Assembly: GCA_945862165.1 (NCBI GenBank)
Contig: CAMAXI010000013.1
Coordinates: 1 to 61,592 of the forward strand
Source of the DNA: Chryseobacterium gleum
Lineage (GTDB): Bacteria > Bacteroidota > Bacteroidia > Flavobacteriales_D > Crocinitomicaceae
Direction of reading: 5' to 3'
DNA length: 61,592 nucleotides
Shown: positions 26,669 to 37,012 of the stretch, in pieces
Layout: every line of letters starts with the position of its first letter
Numbering within the stretch: position 1 is the first letter of the stretch
The notes under the pieces: generated by a model
Databases searched by the model: none
What the model was told of the DNA's origin: nothing
The model's input: only the letters and a program-made list of their open reading frames with translations
Program-made: the position numbers and the translations under genes

Positions 26669-28213
26669 ATGAAAAAAATAGTTTTTATTTTATGTACATT
26701 ATTATCCCTGACAGGCTTTTCACAAAAAATTAAACTTAAAGTATCTGGAGAAAAAGATACTACCGTTTTTTTGGTGAAATATTACGGAAAAGGTATGTAT
26801 TATGCAGATACTGCTGAAATGAAAAAAGGGATTGTAGAGTTTAAAGGTTCCAAACAAAAACCAGGTGTATTAGCACTCTTATTGCCAGGTCAGAAATATT
26901 TTGACTTTATCTATGCAGGGGAAGATGTAAGTATTGAGACTTCTGGTCCGGATTACATTCAATCGATGGTGGTAAAAACTTCAAAAGAAAACACTACTTT
27001 TTTAGCGTATATCAAGTATATGAATGAACGTCGCGTTAAAGCGAAAGAATTGGCGGATAAACGTGAGAAATTAGGCAAAGAATCTTTAGAGTATAAAGCG
27101 ATTAGTAAAGAGTTAGAAGCAATTTCAAAAGAAGTAGTTGCATATCAGAAACAATTAGTTGCTGAAAATCCTACTACTTTAGTGAGTAAAATTGTTAAAA
27201 TGTCGATGGATGTCGAAGTTCCGGAGGTTCCTAGAAAGGCGGACGGTTCCATGCTAGATTCTAATTTTGCATACCATTATTTTAGAGATCATTATTTTGA
27301 TAATATTGATTTAAACGACGACCGTTTATTGAGTACACCTGTTTTTCATAACAAGCTTGATTTTTATTTTGGTAATAATATGTTGCCTCCAATTCCGGAT
27401 ACTATTGTCAAATTTGCGTTTCGTTTTTGTGATAATTTAAATGTTAAATCGGAAATGTTTAAATATTGTGTTACGCATATTACTTCTAATTATGAGAAGT
27501 CTAATATCATGGGAATGGATAAAGTTTTCGTGAAAATGGGACAGCGTTACTATTGTGTGAAAAATTACAAAGGAAAGTTACAAGGTTCTACGAATATCAC
27601 TTGGATGGATTCCACGAAATTGGAAGAGTTGTGTAAAAAGGTGGAAATCAACAAAAATCTGGTACAAGGGGAGATTCCTCCAAACATCTCTTTGTTAGAT
27701 TCTACGGATACACGTTGGAGAGATTTCTACAGTTTAAAAGCAGACTACACAGTCTTGTATTTCTGGGATCCAGAATGTGGACATTGTAAAAAAACTACAC
27801 CAAAATTAGGGGAGTTGTATTTAAAGAAATTGAAAGAGCGTAATGTAGAAGTTTTTGCGGTTGGTAAAGCTGTCGGTGAGGATTATGTGAAATGGAAAAA
27901 ATTCATCAAGGAAAATAATTTAACATTTATCAATGTCGCACTTACAGATAAATTATACAAAGCAGCTTTAGAAGATGCAAGACAATTTGTTCCAAAATAT
28001 ACCTCTGTAGAAGCGTTAAATTATCAAGAAACGTATGATATCTATTCTACACCAAAAATATTCGTGTTAGATAAGGATAAAAAAATTATTGCGAAAGGAC
28101 TTTCTATTTCTCAGTTGGAAGATATGTTAGACCATTACCAAGGTAAAAAAGATGCACCTAAATTGTTTCCTCCAGATCCAGAGGAAGAAGAGCACGCAAA
28201 AGAATCCCACTAA
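26669..28213 (+). CDS. Thioredoxin-like periplasmic protein (DUF4369/DUF5106 type)
   Basis: A 514-residue exported protein with signal peptide MKKIVFILCTLLSLTGFSQ. Residues about 22-130 form a DUF4369-like beta domain, about 130-330 a helical DUF5106-like region, and about 340-490 a thioredoxin fold with active-site FWDPECGHCKKTTP (CGHC) and a cis-Pro segment near YSTPKIFVLD. CGHC is typical of isomerase-like or oxidative thioredoxins rather than the WCGPC reductases at 14634-16922. The tail is acidic (PPDPEEEEHAKESH). It is followed by a terminator-like hairpin. Confidence 0.85.
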   Translation: MKKIVFILCTLLSLTGFSQKIKLKVSGEKDTTVFLVKYYGKGMYYADTAEMKKGIVEFKGSKQKPGVLALLLPGQKYFDFIYAGEDVSIETSGPDYIQSMVVKTSKENTTFLAYIKYMNERRVKAKELADKREKLGKESLEYKAISKELEAISKEVVAYQKQLVAENPTTLVSKIVKMSMDVEVPEVPRKADGSMLDSNFAYHYFRDHYFDNIDLNDDRLLSTPVFHNKLDFYFGNNMLPPIPDTIVKFAFRFCDNLNVKSEMFKYCVTHITSNYEKSNIMGMDKVFVKMGQRYYCVKNYKGKLQGSTNITWMDSTKLEELCKKVEINKNLVQGEIPPNISLLDSTDTRWRDFYSLKADYTVLYFWDPECGHCKKTTPKLGELYLKKLKERNVEVFAVGKAVGEDYVKWKKFIKENNLTFINVALTDKLYKAALEDARQFVPKYTSVEALNYQETYDIYSTPKIFVLDKDKKIIAKGLSISQLEDMLDHYQGKKDAPKLFPPDPEEEEHAKESH

Positions 28214-28220
28214 AAAAAAC

Positions 28221-28255
28221 AAGGCTGTTTCAATAATTGAAGCAGCCTTTTTTAA
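28221..28255 (+). terminator. Rho-independent terminator after the thioredoxin-like gene
   Basis: The stem AAGGCTGTTTCAAT / ATTGAAGCAGCCTT (one G-T pair) with a one-base loop is followed by a T run. It lies between the stop at 28213 and the chosen MFS start at 28263, which supports that later start. Confidence 0.75.
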
Positions 28256-28262
28256 TTGTAGA

Positions 28263-29426
28263 ATGAATAGTTATAGTAGTAATTTTTGGATTGTTTGTAT
28301 TTCCATGTTGTTGTTCATGATAAGTTTTAACTTAATCATGCCCGAACTTAATGGGATCTTGTCGGATTTGGGTGGGGATAAATGGAAGGGATTAATTATT
28401 ACTGTTTTTACCATTTCTGCTGCTATTTCTAGACCTTTTTCAGGAAAACTTTCCGATTATGTTGGAAGAAAAAAAGTGATGTACTTAGGGCTGATTTTAT
28501 GCGTTGTAGTTAATTTACTATATCCTTTTACCCATTCGGTATTTTTGTTTTTAGTTGTTCGATTTATCCATGGTTTTACCGTTGGTTTTACCCCCACGGG
28601 AGCCACAGCAATGATAACCGATCTTTTGCCAATAGACAAAAGAGGAGCAGGGATGGGTATTTGGGGGACATTTATTTCTTTAGGAATTGGCGTTGGACAG
28701 GTGTTAGGAACCCCAATTGCTTCCGCTTTAGGGATAAATGCATTGTTTTATCTTTCTTTATTTTTGAATATTATTTCTTTAATACTACTTCAATTTACGG
28801 TTGAAACTTTAGGTAGTCCAAAAGAAATGCAAATCAGTCATCTGAAAATTAAAAAACAGGATGTATTTGAACCAAATGTATTACCATCCGCTTTTGTAAT
28901 GTTTTTAACTTCCGCGTGTTCTGGTTGTGTGTTTGTACTTACACCAGATATTTCCGCTTATCTTGGAATAGAAAATAAAGGATGGTTTTTCTTTTTTTAT
29001 GTTGGAGTAACGATATTAGTTCGTTTGTTTACTGGGCGATTATCAGATACAATAGGACGCGTTAAGTCTTTGATAATCGGCGTTAGTTTGTTGTGTATTA
29101 GTATGATACTTTTAGTTAATGCTACAACTATTTTAACCTATACGCTTGCTTCTGTCGTTTTTGGTCTAGCAACCGGAATTAATAGTCCGTCTTTGTTTGC
29201 TTGGACAGCAGATTTATCGCATCCAGAACGTAAAGGGGTAGGTGCAGGAACCATGTTTATCGCCCTAGAGTTGGGTATAATGTTTGGCTCCATTTGCACC
29301 TTATTTACCTATGAAAATACGTATGTTACAGCAAGTCATTCTTTTTTCATAGGGATTATTACCTCCTTAATAGCATTGGTGTATTTAGTTTCCACTAATC
29401 GTAAATCAACAAAAAGATTTCGTTAG
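28263..29426 (+). CDS. Major facilitator superfamily transporter
   Basis: A 387-residue MFS protein with about 12 transmembrane helices. The cytoplasmic loop 2-3 motif GKLSDYVGRKKVM and its repeat in the second half, GRLSDTIGRVKS, are both present, as is the helix-5 pattern GIGVGQVLGTPIAS. An in-frame upstream ATG at 28152 would place the start in the previous gene and across its terminator, so ATG 28263 is chosen. Substrate cannot be told; drug or sugar efflux are both possible. Its last 21 bases overlap the 3' end of the convergent aminotransferase gene. Confidence 0.9.
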   Translation: MNSYSSNFWIVCISMLLFMISFNLIMPELNGILSDLGGDKWKGLIITVFTISAAISRPFSGKLSDYVGRKKVMYLGLILCVVVNLLYPFTHSVFLFLVVRFIHGFTVGFTPTGATAMITDLLPIDKRGAGMGIWGTFISLGIGVGQVLGTPIASALGINALFYLSLFLNIISLILLQFTVETLGSPKEMQISHLKIKKQDVFEPNVLPSAFVMFLTSACSGCVFVLTPDISAYLGIENKGWFFFFYVGVTILVRLFTGRLSDTIGRVKSLIIGVSLLCISMILLVNATTILTYTLASVVFGLATGINSPSLFAWTADLSHPERKGVGAGTMFIALELGIMFGSICTLFTYENTYVTASHSFFIGIITSLIALVYLVSTNRKSTKRFR

Positions 29427-30878
29427 TGCTTCGTCCATTTTTGTTTTAATGATGTCTTCACTGGATATTTCGTTTACATCTAAGGTAATCTGACAAGGAC
29501 TAAATTCATATCCTTTTCCCCATTCTTTAAAGTTTTTCGCTAATGCTTGTATTGCATCTCCAATAAAACTTACTTCTTCGTTTGTCATGGTTGGGTGTAA
29601 TGATACGCGTATCCATCCTGGTTTATTAGTGAAATCACCTTGATTAATGAGGTCTGTAATTTTTTGCGATGTCTCTTGGTCTACATTTAATAAGTAGTGA
29701 CCATAGGTGCCAGCACAGGAGCATCCTCCGCGACTTTGAATGCCAAATTTATCGTTTAGAAGTCTTACGCCAAGATTATAATGCATTTCTTCAATGTAGA
29801 AAGAAACAATCGCTAATCGCTCTTTATGTTGTGGTGCTAGGATGTGCAGGTTTGGAATGTTTTCTAACTTATTCCAAAGTATTTCCAACAGTTCGTGTTC
29901 CCGTTTTAGTATGTTTTCAACACCCATTTGCTCTTTTAAAGCGATACACATTGCTGTTTTTATGGTTTGTAAGAATGCTGGAGTACCTCCATCTTCTCTT
30001 GCTTCAATATCGTCGATATATTTATGTTGTCCCCAAGGATTAGTCCAATCGACTGTACCTCCACCTGAGTCATCAGGAATCGTATTGTTGTATAAATTTT
30101 TATTGAAAATTAACACTCCAGAAGATCCTGGTCCACCTAAAAATTTGTGTGGTGAAAAAAAGATTGCATCTAGATGTTCCGCTTCGTTCTCTGGATGCAT
30201 GTTTATATTTACATAGGGAGCAGAACAGGCAAAATCAACGAAAATAACACCATTAGCTTCATGCATTATTTTGGCTATTTGATGGTAAGGTGTTTGGATA
30301 CCGGTTACATTTGAACAGGAAGTTATTGTAGCTATTTTCATAGCACGATGTTCATGTTTTTTTAAAAGTTCGGCTAAGTGATTTAAATTAATTAACCCAT
30401 CGATTGTTGGTTCGATTATCTCAACAATAGCAATTGTTTCTAGCCAACTCGTATGGTTGGAATGATGTTCCATGTGACTTATAAAAACGACAGGTCGTTC
30501 TTCTTCTTTTGGAAGTGTGGCTAATTTTCCGTGTACACGAAGTCCAAGTATCCGCTGAAATTTATTGACCATGCCTGTCATACCGGAACCAGTAGTTATA
30601 ATCATGTCATTTGAATTTGCGTGGACATGTTGTTTTATGCTATTTCTAGCTTGGTGGTATGCATAAGTCATAGCCATACCAGTAGCGCTCGTTTCCGTGT
30701 GAGTATTTGCGACTAATGGCATTATCTCGTTTTGTATGCGATTTTCAATTGGGGAAAAGCAACGTCCGCTGGCAGTCCAATCAGCGTATACAATTGGTAA
30801 ATTTTCTCCTGTTGGAGTTGGAATATGCGTGTCTATTCCAATAATACCGTTTCTATATTTTAAAAAGTAATCTTGCAT
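29406..30878 (-). CDS. Aminotransferase class V-fold PLP-dependent enzyme
   Basis: A 490-residue PLP enzyme of the class V (cysteine desulfurase-like) group. The PLP lysine lies in FFSPHKFLGGPGSSGV near 240-255; the cofactor phosphate site TGSGMTGM near 92-99 and SHMEHHSN near 130-137 are also seen. The cysteine in GGCSCAGTYG near 385-394 is positioned like the desulfurase loop but its role is unproved. It begins YADWTASGR, typical of the subfamily in Bacteroidota. It may be a desulfurase, selenocysteine lyase or kynureninase-like enzyme; the sequence does not decide. There is a 21-base 3' overlap with the convergent MFS gene. Confidence 0.85.
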   Translation of the reverse strand: MQDYFLKYRNGIIGIDTHIPTPTGENLPIVYADWTASGRCFSPIENRIQNEIMPLVANTHTETSATGMAMTYAYHQARNSIKQHVHANSNDMIITTGSGMTGMVNKFQRILGLRVHGKLATLPKEEERPVVFISHMEHHSNHTSWLETIAIVEIIEPTIDGLINLNHLAELLKKHEHRAMKIATITSCSNVTGIQTPYHQIAKIMHEANGVIFVDFACSAPYVNINMHPENEAEHLDAIFFSPHKFLGGPGSSGVLIFNKNLYNNTIPDDSGGGTVDWTNPWGQHKYIDDIEAREDGGTPAFLQTIKTAMCIALKEQMGVENILKREHELLEILWNKLENIPNLHILAPQHKERLAIVSFYIEEMHYNLGVRLLNDKFGIQSRGGCSCAGTYGHYLLNVDQETSQKITDLINQGDFTNKPGWIRVSLHPTMTNEEVSFIGDAIQALAKNFKEWGKGYEFSPCQITLDVNEISSEDIIKTKMDEALTKSFC

Positions 30879-30920
30879 TTAGGATTTATTGATAGGGTTT
30901 ATTTAATGTTGTTTTAAGTC

Positions 30921-31922
30921 TTATTTAGGAAATAAAATATTTTTAAAATTATCTCTAAATTTACTTTTTTGAGCGTTTTTTCCTTTTTTAATTCTGAATC
31001 GATAGCGTATATCTAATCCAATGTAGTATTGGTATGATATTGGTTTATAGTTGTTTAATGTGTAAAAGCTTGGTTTGTATATGATACCCAAATTCATGTA
31101 TTTACCAGCTTGACAATACGTAGAGAAAAGTAAACCGGCGGAATAACTAATGATATTTTTGGAAAAGTGAGTTGTGTATGGGTAGGTGCTTGAAGTAGAA
31201 TCTATTGGATCGAGCATACTTTCTCCGAAAGCGAGTCCATAACCTACGGATACCTTATTGAAATGATGATTGTTCGAAACTCCAAAATAGTTTAATCGAT
31301 TTATAACAACCGAATTAAATTTGCGATTTGTCTGGAATTCATATAAGTAGAAAATATCATAGATAGAATTTAAAGAGAAATTGAAGAAGCTTTTGTTTGT
31401 ATGGTAATAATCCACACTAAGTCCAATACCACCAGGTTGAAATGTATTTTGTAAAGTATTGGTAGTGTTATTATTTCCAATCCAATTAAAAAGTGGTAGA
31501 TTAACATTGAAATACACATCTCCTGTGTGGGTAGGTCTTATTGTTGTGTAATTGTTCGTGGATTCTTTAGGAGAGATATTTACATAGTTAGGATACGAAA
31601 AACGTTTTTCAGAAAAAGCATCCGGAATAAATCCAATTACGCCATAAGTCAAAAAATTAAGTAATAAGGTAGAGGAAAATGTACTGTTAATTTTGTATTC
31701 ATTTTTACTTGTGTCTGAAATACAGTGTATTGAAACAGGGTTTTTAGAGCGAATAAATTTTAGTTTGATTTCATCTTCAATAAATAACGTGTCTTTTTGA
31801 TAGATGATTTTGGTAGGTGTATTACTTGAAACTATTACTGTTTTGTAACGTTTATTGAATAAAGTTGCACATGAACTTAAAAATAAACAGCTAAAGATTA
31901 GGTGTAATATGACTATTTTCAT
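30921..31922 (-). CDS. Predicted outer-membrane lipoprotein, family not recognised
   Basis: A 333-residue protein with a lipoprotein signal (LFLSSCATLF; Cys about 18). After it comes a short beta-rich segment resembling PEGA-like repeats (VIVSSNTPTKIIYQKDTLF), a hydrophobic patch near 85-100 (LLNFLTYGVIGFIPDAF), then a C-terminal region of alternating aromatic strands (GGIGLSVDYYH ... YYIGLDIRYRFRIKK) that could form a small barrel. I do not recognise the C-terminal family. It is a single gene in a minus-strand position upstream of the aminotransferase (42-base gap), so co-transcription with it is likely. Confidence 0.72.
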   Translation of the reverse strand: MKIVILHLIFSCLFLSSCATLFNKRYKTVIVSSNTPTKIIYQKDTLFIEDEIKLKFIRSKNPVSIHCISDTSKNEYKINSTFSSTLLLNFLTYGVIGFIPDAFSEKRFSYPNYVNISPKESTNNYTTIRPTHTGDVYFNVNLPLFNWIGNNNTTNTLQNTFQPGGIGLSVDYYHTNKSFFNFSLNSIYDIFYLYEFQTNRKFNSVVINRLNYFGVSNNHHFNKVSVGYGLAFGESMLDPIDSTSSTYPYTTHFSKNIISYSAGLLFSTYCQAGKYMNLGIIYKPSFYTLNNYKPISYQYYIGLDIRYRFRIKKGKNAQKSKFRDNFKNILFPK

Positions 31923-31999
31923 GGATGTAAAATTAAAGAATTAGATTGATATATTCGTTGTGATGTAGATTATGTCGTGCGTAAATAAATGGCATGTTG

Positions 32000-32032
32000 T
32001 TTGACTAATAAGTAGCGGCAAAAAAAGATTTG
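32000..32032 (+). promoter_or_regulatory. lon: Candidate lon promoter
   Basis: TTTG at 32000-32003 and AAGATTTG at 32025-32032 (one mismatch to TAnnTTTG) are separated by 21 bases. This would give a leader of about 55 nt before the ATG at 32094. No heat-shock inverted repeat was seen. Confidence 0.35.
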
Positions 32033-32093
32033 TATTCTCGCAGAAGATTACAAACTTTCCACATAAATATATGACAATTTGACATTATATACT

Positions 32094-34544
32094 ATGAATT
32101 ACGACAATTTTGAATTACCATTCGTACAATTTACTTCGGACATAGAAAGTGAGGCTGAATTTATTCCCTTAATCACGCAGGAAGAAGAGGAGTCCATGAA
32201 TAAACAAGATTTTCCATCGGAATTACCAATTTTACCACTTAGAAATAATGTGCTTTTTCCGGGTGTAGTAATTCCGATTACAGTAGGACGAGATAAGTCC
32301 ATCCGATTAATTCAAGATGCAAATAAAGGGGATAAAATTATTGGCGTTGTTTCTCAAATAGACCAAGAAGTTGAGAGTCCTGAATTGAAAGATTTACATA
32401 AGGTTGGAACGGTAGCTCAGATTATCCGTATGTTGAAAATGCCTGATGGAAGTACTACAGTCATACTGCAAGGGAGAAGAAGGTTTAAATTGGTGAAAGA
32501 AACACAAAGTGAGCCTTATTTAAAATCGACGATTAAATTATTAGAAGAAAAACCATACGATAAAAAATCGAAGGAAATGGATGCCATTTTCGCTTCCATT
32601 AAAGAAAATGCCTTGGAGATTATTCGTCAAAGTCCTAATATTCCATCCGAAGCATCTTTTGCAATAGGTAACATTGACAGTCCTACGTTTTTAGTGAATT
32701 TCATCTGTTCCAATATGAATGCAGATGTATCCAAAAAACAACAGCTTCTAGAACAATTAGATATCAAAAAACGTTCTTACTTGGTATTAGAACATTTGTC
32801 GTTGGAAACAGAAGTGTTAAAAATCCGCAATGAAGTTCAGTCAAAAGTAAGACAAGATATCGATAAACAACAACGAGAATACTTTTTAAATCAACAAATT
32901 AGAACCATTCAAGATGAACTAGGGGATAATCCGCAAGAGCAGGAAGTGCAAGATTTACAAGAACGTTCGAAGTTGAAGAAATGGGATGAAAAAGTTGCGA
33001 AAATATTTGCGAAAGAACTGAATAAGTTCCAACGGATGAATCCACAAGGCGCAGAGTATACGGTTCAATTAAACTTTTTAGAAATGTTGATTGATTTGCC
33101 TTGGGGGGAGTTTTCGGAGGATGTGTTGGATTTGAAAATTGCAGAGAAGATATTAGACCGTGATCATTTTGGATTGGAAGATGTAAAACGACGTATTTTA
33201 GAATATTTAGCGGTGCTTAAATTGAAAGGTGACATGAAATCACCCATTCTTTGTTTTTATGGACCTCCAGGTGTTGGGAAAACTTCTTTAGGAAAATCCA
33301 TTGCAGATGCGCTAGGTAGAAAATACGTACGGATGTCTTTGGGAGGTTTGCATGATGAATCTGAAATACGTGGTCATCGAAAAACGTATATTGGAGCAAT
33401 GCCTGGAAGAATCATTCAAAATTTGAAAAAAGCCGAGACAGCTAATCCTGTATTCGTTTTGGATGAAATTGATAAATTGGGGCGCAGTAATCATGGAGAT
33501 CCTTCTTCGGCGTTATTAGAGGTGATGGATCCAGAACAAAACAGTGCCTTTTACGATAATTACATCGAAACAGAGTTTGACTTATCAAAGGTGATGTTCA
33601 TTGCAACTGCAAATTCATTATCAGAAATTCAAGGTCCATTAAGAGATCGTATGGAAATCATCGAGGTAAATGGTTATACGATTGAAGAAAAAATAGAAAT
33701 CGCGAAAAATCATTTAATTCCGAAACAAATTAAAGAACATGGAATAACTAAAAAAGATATTGCGATTGATAAAAAAGTAGTAGAAAAATTAATAGAAGAA
33801 TACACCAATGAGTCTGGTGTACGTGGTTTGAATAAACAAGTAGCGAAATTAGTGCGAAATCGCGCAAGACAAATTGCTTTGGAGGAAACGTTTTCCGTTA
33901 AAGTTTCAGCGGAAGATTTGAATTCTGTACTAGGTGTTGGAAGAGTGCGTACAAAATATTTGAATAATGATGTTGCCGGTGTTGTGACAGGCTTGGCATG
34001 GACAAGTGTAGGTGGTGATATTTTATTCATTGAATCTTCGATTACAAAGGGGAAAGGAAAATTGACTTTAACCGGAAATTTAGGGGATGTCATGAAAGAA
34101 TCTGCAGTAATTGCATTAGAATACTTAAAAGCGCACAGTCATTTTCTGGGCTTGGAACAAACAGTATTTGATAATTACAACGTACATATTCACGTTCCAG
34201 AAGGCGCAACACCTAAAGATGGTCCAAGTGCTGGTATTACCATGTTAACTTCACTAGCGTCTTTATTTACGCAACGAAAAGTTAAGAAACAACTCGCGAT
34301 GACAGGCGAAATAACTTTACGTGGAGAAGTACTTCCTGTTGGAGGCATAAAAGAAAAAGTATTAGCAGCAAAACGCGCGTCTATTACGGAAATTATTTTG
34401 TGTGAAAAGAACCGTAAAGATATCGAAGAAATAAAAGCAAGTTATTTGAAAGGTCTAACTTTTCATTATGTAAAAACCATGAAAGAAGTATTGGATATGG
34501 CATTATTAACAGAAAAAGTTACAGACTATATTGAAGTTAAATAA
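32094..34544 (+). CDS. lon: ATP-dependent Lon protease
   Basis: An 816-residue cytoplasmic Lon. N-terminal substrate-binding domain (about 40-245, beginning [16 protein letters not shown]), central AAA+ module with Walker [13 protein letters not shown] near 380 and Walker [10 protein letters not shown] near 450, sensor region [12 protein letters not shown], and C-terminal serine protease domain with Ser in DGPSAGITM and Lys in [13 protein letters not shown] (Ser-Lys dyad). All catalytic residues are present. ATG 32094 is chosen; an earlier in-frame TTG (32079) is possible. It degrades misfolded and regulatory proteins. It stands alone between an upstream 156-base spacer and the PorE-like gene 77 bases downstream. 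Confidence 0.97.
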   Translation: MNYDNFELPFVQFTSDIESEAEFIPLITQEEEESMNKQDFPSELPILPLRNNVLFPGVVIPITVGRDKSIRLIQDANKGDKIIGVVSQIDQEVESPELKDLHKVGTVAQIIRMLKMPDGSTTVILQGRRRFKLVKETQSEPYLKSTIKLLEEKPYDKKSKEMDAIFASIKENALEIIRQSPNIPSEASFAIGNIDSPTFLVNFICSNMNADVSKKQQLLEQLDIKKRSYLVLEHLSLETEVLKIRNEVQSKVRQDIDKQQREYFLNQQIRTIQDELGDNPQEQEVQDLQERSKLKKWDEKVAKIFAKELNKFQRMNPQGAEYTVQLNFLEMLIDLPWGEFSEDVLDLKIAEKILDRDHFGLEDVKRRILEYLAVLKLKGDMKSPILCFYGPPGVGKTSLGKSIADALGRKYVRMSLGGLHDESEIRGHRKTYIGAMPGRIIQNLKKAETANPVFVLDEIDKLGRSNHGDPSSALLEVMDPEQNSAFYDNYIETEFDLSKVMFIATANSLSEIQGPLRDRMEIIEVNGYTIEEKIEIAKNHLIPKQIKEHGITKKDIAIDKKVVEKLIEEYTNESGVRGLNKQVAKLVRNRARQIALEETFSVKVSAEDLNSVLGVGRVRTKYLNNDVAGVVTGLAWTSVGGDILFIESSITKGKGKLTLTGNLGDVMKESAVIALEYLKAHSHFLGLEQTVFDNYNVHIHVPEGATPKDGPSAGITMLTSLASLFTQRKVKKQLAMTGEITLRGEVLPVGGIKEKVLAAKRASITEIILCEKNRKDIEEIKASYLKGLTFHYVKTMKEVLDMALLTEKVTDYIEVK

Positions 34545-34621
34545 GTTGAAATAATTCCATTTTTTATATAACATTTTAGACGTTTTACACGTTATAAAGG
34601 TTAACCATAAAAACGTCTAGG

Positions 34622-37012
34622 ATGTTAAAATTTACATTTGTTTGTTTAATTCTTGTTTTAGGAACTCCTTTTTTTGCTCAAGATTCAAACCCATCCTGTG
34701 GGAAACCGCTTAAAAAAGCATTTAAACTTATTCAAAAAGCGAAAGAATTTACGGTAGCTAGTGAAAAAGTCATTGCTTTTAATGAGGCTATCGCGCTTGC
34801 TCCTTCCCATGCCTTGGCATATTATGAGTTTGGTGTGTACGCATTTGAGGATGCAGATCGTTTGTATGTGAAAGGAACAGAAGCGGGAGATCTAGCAGGA
34901 GATAAGAGCATGGCGAAAGCGGAAGAGTTGTTCTTGAAGGCTTTATCTTTCTGTTCCGATTTTAATGCAAACTGTTTTTATTATTTAGGAGTTATCAATT
35001 ACTTTCAAAAAGATAATATAAACGCGCTAAAATACTTAAAAGAATTTCAAAATTATGAATCCAAAGAAGTGGAGCGATATGCTGCTGATCATGATCAAAA
35101 ACTAAAAGAAATTAAAGATATTGTTTCACAGTTAGAAGATGAAGTTGCACTTTACAATAATCCTGTCCCATTTAAACCTGTAAAAGTTCCAAATGTTAGT
35201 TCTGAAATAGACGATTATATCCCAATGATTTCTCCAGATAATGAAGTCATGTTTTATACGCGTCGTGTTGAAAAACGCATTGCAGGCGATCCTAATTTAT
35301 ACCATACAGAACAATTTACTTTTTCGCAAAGACCAGGTAATACGGAATCGTTTAATGCAGGAATGCCTTTCACGGCACCATTTAACGATGGCTATTTTGA
35401 TGGTTATGGTGCTGCTACCATGGCAGTAGATAATAAAGAAATGATCTTTTGTGCGTGTAAAGATATTATGAGTCAAGGACAAAAGTACCGCAATTGTGAT
35501 TTGTATATAACGCGTTATGAACGTTCTGGAGCAGGTGGAAATGATTTTTCCTGGACAAAGTTTGAGAATTTAGGTCCTGGGATAAATGGAACAACCAGTT
35601 GGGAAGCACAACCAACCTTGTCTGCGGATGGGAATACCTTGATTTTCACAAAAGCAGGACCAAATACGCAGGATAACGATTTGTTTATTTCGCACCGTAT
35701 GACCAACGGGAAGTGGTCGAATGCAGTTCCGATAAATCTACTAAATACACCAGGAAAGGATAAAAGTCCATTTTTACACCAAGATTCAGAAACCTTGTAT
35801 TTTGTTTCTTCTTCGTCTGATTCGCGAAGAGGTGTGGGAGGTACGGATATCTTTTATACGCGTTTGGAGCGCGACGAAAAAGGAAGGGTTAAAAAAGGAC
35901 CTGATGGAATGGAAATTTGGTCTAAACCTAAAAATATTGGTTATCCAATCAATACCAAGGATGATGAGGTAGGGATTTTTGTTTCTACTGATGGAAAATT
36001 AGCGTATTATTCATCGAAACATGAAGGCGATTGGAATATCTATCAGTTTGACTTATATAAAGAAGCTAGACCGCATCCTGTAGCCTTGATAAAAGGGGAT
36101 TTGAAAGATGATAGCGGGAATCCGATTGACGGAGCGACCATCGAAATTGCGTATGGTTCATCTGGAGAGACTGAAAAAGTGAAAGTGAATGGGCACGATG
36201 GAAAATACGCGGCAATTGTTCGGATTGATAATCCGCAAGATGTAGCAATCACCGTGAAGAAAGAAGGACATTCTTTTGACACAAAAATGATTACAAAAAA
36301 AGAAATTGAAAAAATAAAAGCATTTGTAACAGGTGAAAAGAAAGAACATAAAAAAGAAGAAGTAATTGCGAAACATGCAAATCACAAGGATACGAATCAA
36401 TTAGCGATAAATCACAAAGATTATTTACATTCAAAAGCAGCAGCAACACATCATGTAACTACAACGGAAAAGCCAACGGATAAATTGGAGGTTGTACCGC
36501 AAGAAACCAAGAAGGTGGAAGAAAATTCCATGCTCGATGGAGCCGCAATGCAAACTCCTGTCGACACGTTGTCAGAAGAAAGAGAGAATTCGATATTAGA
36601 TGGAGGACCTGCTACTTCTTTGGTTATTCGTAGTGTAAATATGGATGTGAGTCCTTTGAAAGAAGGTATGACCTACGCGATTAAAAATATTTTGTTTGCG
36701 ACAAATTCAAGTATATTAACCGAGCAATCTAAATTTATCATCAAAGAGTTTTCTAAGTTTATGTTAGAAAATAAAAACATTGATATTGTGATACAAGGTC
36801 ATACCGATGACTTGGGAGATGCAGCTAAAAACATCATTCTATCTGAGGAACGTTCTAAATCCGTTAAAGAATATTTAATAAGTTTAGGAGTTGAAGCAAA
36901 TAGATTAGAAGCAAAAGGCTTTGGTGCTAAGCTACCTAAAGTTCTGAATGATTCGGAGCAGAATAGAGCAATAAATCGAAGAACAGACTTCTTGATTAGT
37001 AAGATTCGATAA
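34622..37012 (+). CDS. PorE-like OmpA family protein (second copy)
   Basis: A 796-residue exported protein with signal peptide ending PFFAQ. TPR-like N-terminal helices (about 25-175), PD40/propeller blades (about 190-470, with DDYIPMISPDNEVMFYTRR, LSADGNTLIFTKAG and YFVSSSSDSRRGVGGTDIF), a carboxypeptidase-regulatory-like domain (about 485-560), a lysine/histidine/glutamate-rich linker (about 570-665), and an OmpA peptidoglycan-binding domain (about 690-796, QGHTDDLGDAAKN, SEERSKSVKEYL, NRRTDFLI). It has the same domain order as the protein at 590-2653 but with a long linker. Either may act in T9SS assembly. Its stop abuts the convergent P460-like gene. Confidence 0.87.
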   Translation: MLKFTFVCLILVLGTPFFAQDSNPSCGKPLKKAFKLIQKAKEFTVASEKVIAFNEAIALAPSHALAYYEFGVYAFEDADRLYVKGTEAGDLAGDKSMAKAEELFLKALSFCSDFNANCFYYLGVINYFQKDNINALKYLKEFQNYESKEVERYAADHDQKLKEIKDIVSQLEDEVALYNNPVPFKPVKVPNVSSEIDDYIPMISPDNEVMFYTRRVEKRIAGDPNLYHTEQFTFSQRPGNTESFNAGMPFTAPFNDGYFDGYGAATMAVDNKEMIFCACKDIMSQGQKYRNCDLYITRYERSGAGGNDFSWTKFENLGPGINGTTSWEAQPTLSADGNTLIFTKAGPNTQDNDLFISHRMTNGKWSNAVPINLLNTPGKDKSPFLHQDSETLYFVSSSSDSRRGVGGTDIFYTRLERDEKGRVKKGPDGMEIWSKPKNIGYPINTKDDEVGIFVSTDGKLAYYSSKHEGDWNIYQFDLYKEARPHPVALIKGDLKDDSGNPIDGATIEIAYGSSGETEKVKVNGHDGKYAAIVRIDNPQDVAITVKKEGHSFDTKMITKKEIEKIKAFVTGEKKEHKKEEVIAKHANHKDTNQLAINHKDYLHSKAAATHHVTTTEKPTDKLEVVPQETKKVEENSMLDGAAMQTPVDTLSEERENSILDGGPATSLVIRSVNMDVSPLKEGMTYAIKNILFATNSSILTEQSKFIIKEFSKFMLENKNIDIVIQGHTDDLGDAAKNIILSEERSKSVKEYLISLGVEANRLEAKGFGAKLPKVLNDSEQNRAINRRTDFLISKIR

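Noticed and set aside
28152-28262. Earlier ATG for the MFS transporter
   Set aside because: It lies in the end of the thioredoxin gene and crosses a terminator hairpin; the extension is not hydrophobic and has no MFS features.
32041-32093. Heat-shock operator (CIRCE) before lon
   Set aside because: No TTAGCACTC-N9-GAGTGCTAA inverted repeat was found; only a plain promoter-like pair is seen.
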